DNA of 64,000 nt from NCBI GenBank assembly GCA_965212245.1, contig OZ243107.1, positions 3,348,001 through 3,412,000 of the forward strand. Direction: 5' to 3'. A program made the position numbers and the translations under genes. Positions 60,684 through 64,000 of the stretch are shown here, one piece after another. Numbering within the stretch: the first letter of the stretch is position 1; each line of letters opens with the position of its first letter. The notes below the pieces were generated by a model, which saw nothing but the letters and a program-made list of their open reading frames with translations, was not told the origin of the DNA and searched no databases. The stretch is from CAKZNE01 sp040222435. GTDB lineage: Bacteria > Bacteroidota > Bacteroidia > Flavobacteriales > Schleiferiaceae.

Positions 60684-62753
60684 CTACTTCAGGAAAGAGT
60701 ACTTATCCGCATACTTCAGCATCTGCTCAGTAAAGTCCTTAGGGTATATCACTTCTACATCAATGATGCTATCCCCATCCATTACCGGTGTAAGCTCAGG
60801 CTGAATAAAGCCTGAATAGGGTGCTACCTTAAATTGTGCGGCACGGTCCAGCACTTCCCTATGCAGAGCAGTATCTACCTTTACACCGTAGGTTTCCACC
60901 AGTTTACGGCCCGCTTCAAAATCTCCCTCAGATTTTATGCGCTGTATTTCCCGTAGTTCCTGACCAAATATGTCGCGTAACTTCTGGTAATCATTAATTA
61001 CAAAATAAGTTTTACCGTTAAGGGTTTTCTTCTCAATTACATTTTCTTCTTTACCCAGTTCATAAGCCCAGGAGGCCACCAACTGGCGGTTACGCATATG
61101 ATCTTCCTCAATGTTATCGCCTACTTCAAGCCTGCGCAATTGCAACATCATACCGTTGCGTATATACCCATCATACTCGGCCATACCTACCGCCAGTGTA
61201 TCCACAAGACCCAACTCCATAAGTTTAGGGTCCATAATATAATACAGTGCTACCAGGTCTGCCCGGCCCTCTTCAAGGGTTGAAGCATAGTTTTTAAGGG
61301 TTTCCTTGGGGGTGCCCACACCGGGGTTCAGTTTACCACTGGCATGCCCCACTACCTCATGCAGGGCCGTGTGCATTTTACTGCTCAAATCGCTATGAGC
61401 TTTGGCACGTTCCAATTCTTCTTTACTAAAGGTAAACTCCTCTAAAAACCCGGCACCCTTGGCGTGCTCGTAAGCGTTTTCAATATTGGTTAAACTCACG
61501 GATTTAGAACCGTGTGCGGCACGAATCCAGTTAGCATTGGGAAGGTTCACCCCTATGGGAGTGGCCGGAGTAGTGGCTCCTGCTTCTCCTACTACATTGA
61601 TCATTTTATACGATACGCCTACCACCTTTTCCTTCTTATGCTCATCCATTATAGGCGAGTTGTCTTCAAAAAACTGGATGTTCTCACTGATTACCTTCAT
61701 CTTTTCGCTGGCATCCAGGTCTTTTACCTGAACCACCGTTTCATACGTGGCTTTATAACCTAAGGGATCATCGTACACCTCAATAAAGGAGTTGATGTAA
61801 TCAATATCACTGCTAGTATCATTTACCCAGGCAATGTTATAGGCATCCCAGGTTTTAAGATCACCGGTTTTGTAATAGTCAATCAATAATCCTAATGCTT
61901 TGGCCTGCTGATCATTTTCAGCTACTCCTTTGGCTTTTTCCAACCACCCGATAATTTCGGTAATAGCAGCACCGTACATACCATCTGCTTTCCACTTGCG
62001 TTCTTCAATGCCGTTAGCCGTACGTACCAGCTTGGAGTTTAAACCATAACTGATCGGCTCTGTACTGGCTGGGTCAATCATCTTTTTGTAAAAGGCTTCT
62101 GCCTCGGCCTGGGTAATATCCGGGTCGTAAAAGTTTACGGCCGATGTAAGTAAGAGGTCCACACCATCTGCTTTATTTACCTTTTTAGCATCCTCATTAT
62201 TAAAGATCACCGCTTTGGCTTCGGGGCTCAGGCTGGTGTTACTCCCGGCCAGAAGTTGGTCAAAGTACGCCTCGCTAAAACCGGGCTTTAGTTTTACATT
62301 GGAATAATGGTGGTGAATACCATTGCTGAACCATACGCGCTTGGTATATACCCTAAAACGGTCCCACTCATTCATGGCCTCATCTTCACCATCTTTTTGG
62401 GCAGACTCTCCCTCCGGAGCATTACCATCCTTATAATGGCGCACAATATTTTCAAGCGCACTGCGAATAGCCAGGTTATGACGGTAGTACTGATCCCAGG
62501 TAATATCCCTGCCGGCTAAACCGGCCTGGGTAAGGTAATAGGCCAGTTTTTTTTGGCGCAGGCTCAGGTTTTCCCAACCCTCAATACGGTAACGCAATAT
62601 GCGTAGATCTGCAAACTGCTCGGTTTCCCATTCAAAATCACTGTGTTGCGATTCTTTATCAGTCATAGTATCATCGGTTGTTTCAGTTTCCTGATTATTG
62701 CAACTGCTTAGCACAAAGGAGAGTGCCAAAACGGTTAAACTTAATTTCTTCAT
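60684..62753 (-). CDS. Dipeptidyl-peptidase III-like lipoprotein (peptidase M49)
   Basis: This 689-residue lipoprotein (LSSC lipobox) has the M49 zinc motif HEVVGH (HExxxH, ~465-470) and the third-ligand segment EEGRADL (~493-499). Members release N-terminal dipeptides from oligopeptides. The secreted form with a lipoprotein signal is common in Bacteroidota, whereas eukaryotic members are cytosolic. The length agrees with the family. The terminator downstream and the divergent gene upstream make it a single-gene unit. Confidence 0.92.
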   Translation of the reverse strand: MKKLSLTVLALSFVLSSCNNQETETTDDTMTDKESQHSDFEWETEQFADLRILRYRIEGWENLSLRQKKLAYYLTQAGLAGRDITWDQYYRHNLAIRSALENIVRHYKDGNAPEGESAQKDGEDEAMNEWDRFRVYTKRVWFSNGIHHHYSNVKLKPGFSEAYFDQLLAGSNTSLSPEAKAVIFNNEDAKKVNKADGVDLLLTSAVNFYDPDITQAEAEAFYKKMIDPASTEPISYGLNSKLVRTANGIEERKWKADGMYGAAITEIIGWLEKAKGVAENDQQAKALGLLIDYYKTGDLKTWDAYNIAWVNDTSSDIDYINSFIEVYDDPLGYKATYETVVQVKDLDASEKMKVISENIQFFEDNSPIMDEHKKEKVVGVSYKMINVVGEAGATTPATPIGVNLPNANWIRAAHGSKSVSLTNIENAYEHAKGAGFLEEFTFSKEELERAKAHSDLSSKMHTALHEVVGHASGKLNPGVGTPKETLKNYASTLEEGRADLVALYYIMDPKLMELGLVDTLAVGMAEYDGYIRNGMMLQLRRLEVGDNIEEDHMRNRQLVASWAYELGKEENVIEKKTLNGKTYFVINDYQKLRDIFGQELREIQRIKSEGDFEAGRKLVETYGVKVDTALHREVLDRAAQFKVAPYSGFIQPELTPVMDGDSIIDVEVIYPKDFTEQMLKYADKYSFLK

Positions 62754-62840
62754 CAGATTTATTGTTATTAAAGGCCCGAAGATAAGGAGAATGTGACATC
62801 ATCATATTTTCTTAACTTTAGTTTTTCAAGCCCTTGACCT

Positions 62841-64000
62841 ATGAAACAGTTACTCACTCTTTTCCTCCTCTGGCTTTCTCTGACGGGCCAGGCCCAGAAT
62901 TTCAAATTTATGGACCTCAATGATACCACACACTTCAGAACAGAGGATGGTATGATACTACATGCGTACATTGATCATTATAAAGCCATAGGCGCTGATA
63001 CTATGTTTTACATGAACCGGGAGTTTGCCGCCACCAAGCTGTTTTTTCAGGATACCTGCGCCTATGATTCTGCATTTGCCAGCTGGATGGCAGACAGTGT
63101 GTATAAATCGGCCAGCTCTCTTACCTTCTTTCACCCCAACTTTGGGTTTAGCGTAAACCTTACAGCCAGTCTCAATCACTTTAACGTAAGTGGTTATCAA
63201 TACCAGGTTAAAAACGACTTCAGGAGTACCTGTACCGGTATCCGGCAAACGGGAACCGAAATTATCCGTACCTACAATATTGAGGCGCTGGACTCTTTAT
63301 TTAACCCCAGTACGCTGCAAAAAGACAGTTTAATTGTAGAAATCTCTTCTACCCGCGGCTTGCTCAGGTTTCCCTGCCTCTCCAGCCAGCATCCTGAATA
63401 CTTTCACGAAGATCCTTTTTATAAAACGATGGACGTTTTTAATTTTGAACCACTCACCGGGCGATCTTTACACAACTATGCCGTGGGCGATGAGTTTCAC
63501 TGGCTGGAAAGCGGAACAGGACCTTCTGAACCCATAAGGGTGCTGATAGTAAACCGCGAAGACTTTACCGACTCGGTACGCTATACTTTTGAAAAACAAC
63601 GGGACTATTATACGCTAACCCCAAACCCCGGGGGCTGGCCTCCTTATATTATTGATACTACAGGTTCCTTCAATACCAATACCATAACCTTTACAAACCT
63701 GGATACCCCCATCAGTACCGTTATGAATTACCTGAATTCAGACGGGGCATACTGGTGGAGCTTTGCACAGGACATCTGTGGCCATGAAAGGCTGGTCTTT
63801 AATACATTCTGGCCACATGTATATGCCTTTAGTTCTCCGGCCTGCCTTAGCATGGCTTTTGAGCCCGGCCAGCAAGTATCCATTATTATGGAGGGAATAT
63901 ACGAAGCATTCTCATGGCAATTTAATGACCCGGGGACACCGGGCATCAGCGGGAACCTGGTGTATCAAAATACCGCTGCGGGTAGCTGCGGACAAGCCGT
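62841..64000 (+). CDS. Secreted protein, 3' end outside the window
   Basis: This frame opens with ATG at 62841 and stays open to the last base, giving about 386 visible residues. A signal peptide (MKQLLTLFLLWLSLTGQAQ) leads into beta-rich sequence with aromatic and Cys residues (SACASYDS-like phrase CAYDSAF, RSTCTGIRQ, LRFPCLSSQH). A type IX sorting domain may follow beyond the window. No catalytic motif is visible. A weak -7-like TAGTTTTT lies about 16 bases upstream. Confidence 0.75.
   Translation, partial: MKQLLTLFLLWLSLTGQAQNFKFMDLNDTTHFRTEDGMILHAYIDHYKAIGADTMFYMNREFAATKLFFQDTCAYDSAFASWMADSVYKSASSLTFFHPNFGFSVNLTASLNHFNVSGYQYQVKNDFRSTCTGIRQTGTEIIRTYNIEALDSLFNPSTLQKDSLIVEISSTRGLLRFPCLSSQHPEYFHEDPFYKTMDVFNFEPLTGRSLHNYAVGDEFHWLESGTGPSEPIRVLIVNREDFTDSVRYTFEKQRDYYTLTPNPGGWPPYIIDTTGSFNTNTITFTNLDTPISTVMNYLNSDGAYWWSFAQDICGHERLVFNTFWPHVYAFSSPACLSMAFEPGQQVSIIMEGIYEAFSWQFNDPGTPGISGNLVYQNTAAGSCGQA

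Overview
The window looks like a chromosomal segment of a free-living member of the Bacteroidota. The evidence is a SusC/SusD pair, a protein with a type IX secretion (Por) C-terminal sorting domain, many lipoproteins and small outer-membrane barrels, and promoters of the TAnnTTTG (-7) type with no clear Shine-Dalgarno sites. I see no rRNA, tRNA, CRISPR array, insertion sequence or phage gene. I cannot name the genus.

Layout: 60-3.1 kb holds an outer-membrane barrel gene and a secreted lipoprotein resembling GH64/thaumatin-like beta-1,3-glucanases with two C-terminal Cys repeats. 3.2-15.6 kb is a long run of minus-strand genes: TIGR04282-type transferase, YnjB-like binding protein, two permeases, ATPase, nucleoside hydrolase, methylthioribose-kinase-like kinase, radical SAM enzyme, SusC and SusD. 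Together they can take a solute across both membranes and then cleave, phosphorylate and radically modify it. I read this as an uncharacterised nucleoside-like salvage locus. 15.8-18.3 kb adds a nucleoside-phosphorylase-like gene and a small secreted protein. 18.4-26.1 kb is mainly housekeeping: a VOC protein, a dipeptidyl-peptidase IV-like S9 peptidase, Tex, a SatD-like protein with an unusual phased operator region, an EF-hand-like membrane protein and a CvfB-like S1 protein. 26.2-29.5 kb is a large secreted protein with a type IX sorting domain.

30.0-35.8 kb is a compact seven-gene biosynthetic operon (FAD oxidoreductase, methyltransferase, type III polyketide synthase, enoyl-reductase-like SDR, dehydratase, ketosynthase, ACP). 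It appears able to build its own acyl starter and then make, methylate and oxidise an aromatic or pyrone polyketide. Divergent from it lies a 50-codon secreted peptide gene, followed by two tandem Cys-rich secreted paralogues. 37.4-45.6 kb holds a YbiT-type ABC-F protein, two divergent Gre-like proteins, a 1185-residue TraB/GumN fusion and a DEAD-box helicase. 45.8-58.0 kb contains assorted membrane, redox, peptidase, leucine-degradation and fatty-acid genes. 58.1-60.5 kb is a putative copper cluster (Cys-motif protein, MbnP-like protein, MbnH-like dihaem enzyme). The window closes with a peptidase M49 lipoprotein and the 5' part of another secreted protein.

All functional calls are by eye from motifs and remembered family features. 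No database search was run. The most novel parts appear to be the nucleoside-like salvage locus, the type III PKS operon with its divergent peptide gene, and the MbnP/MbnH pair.
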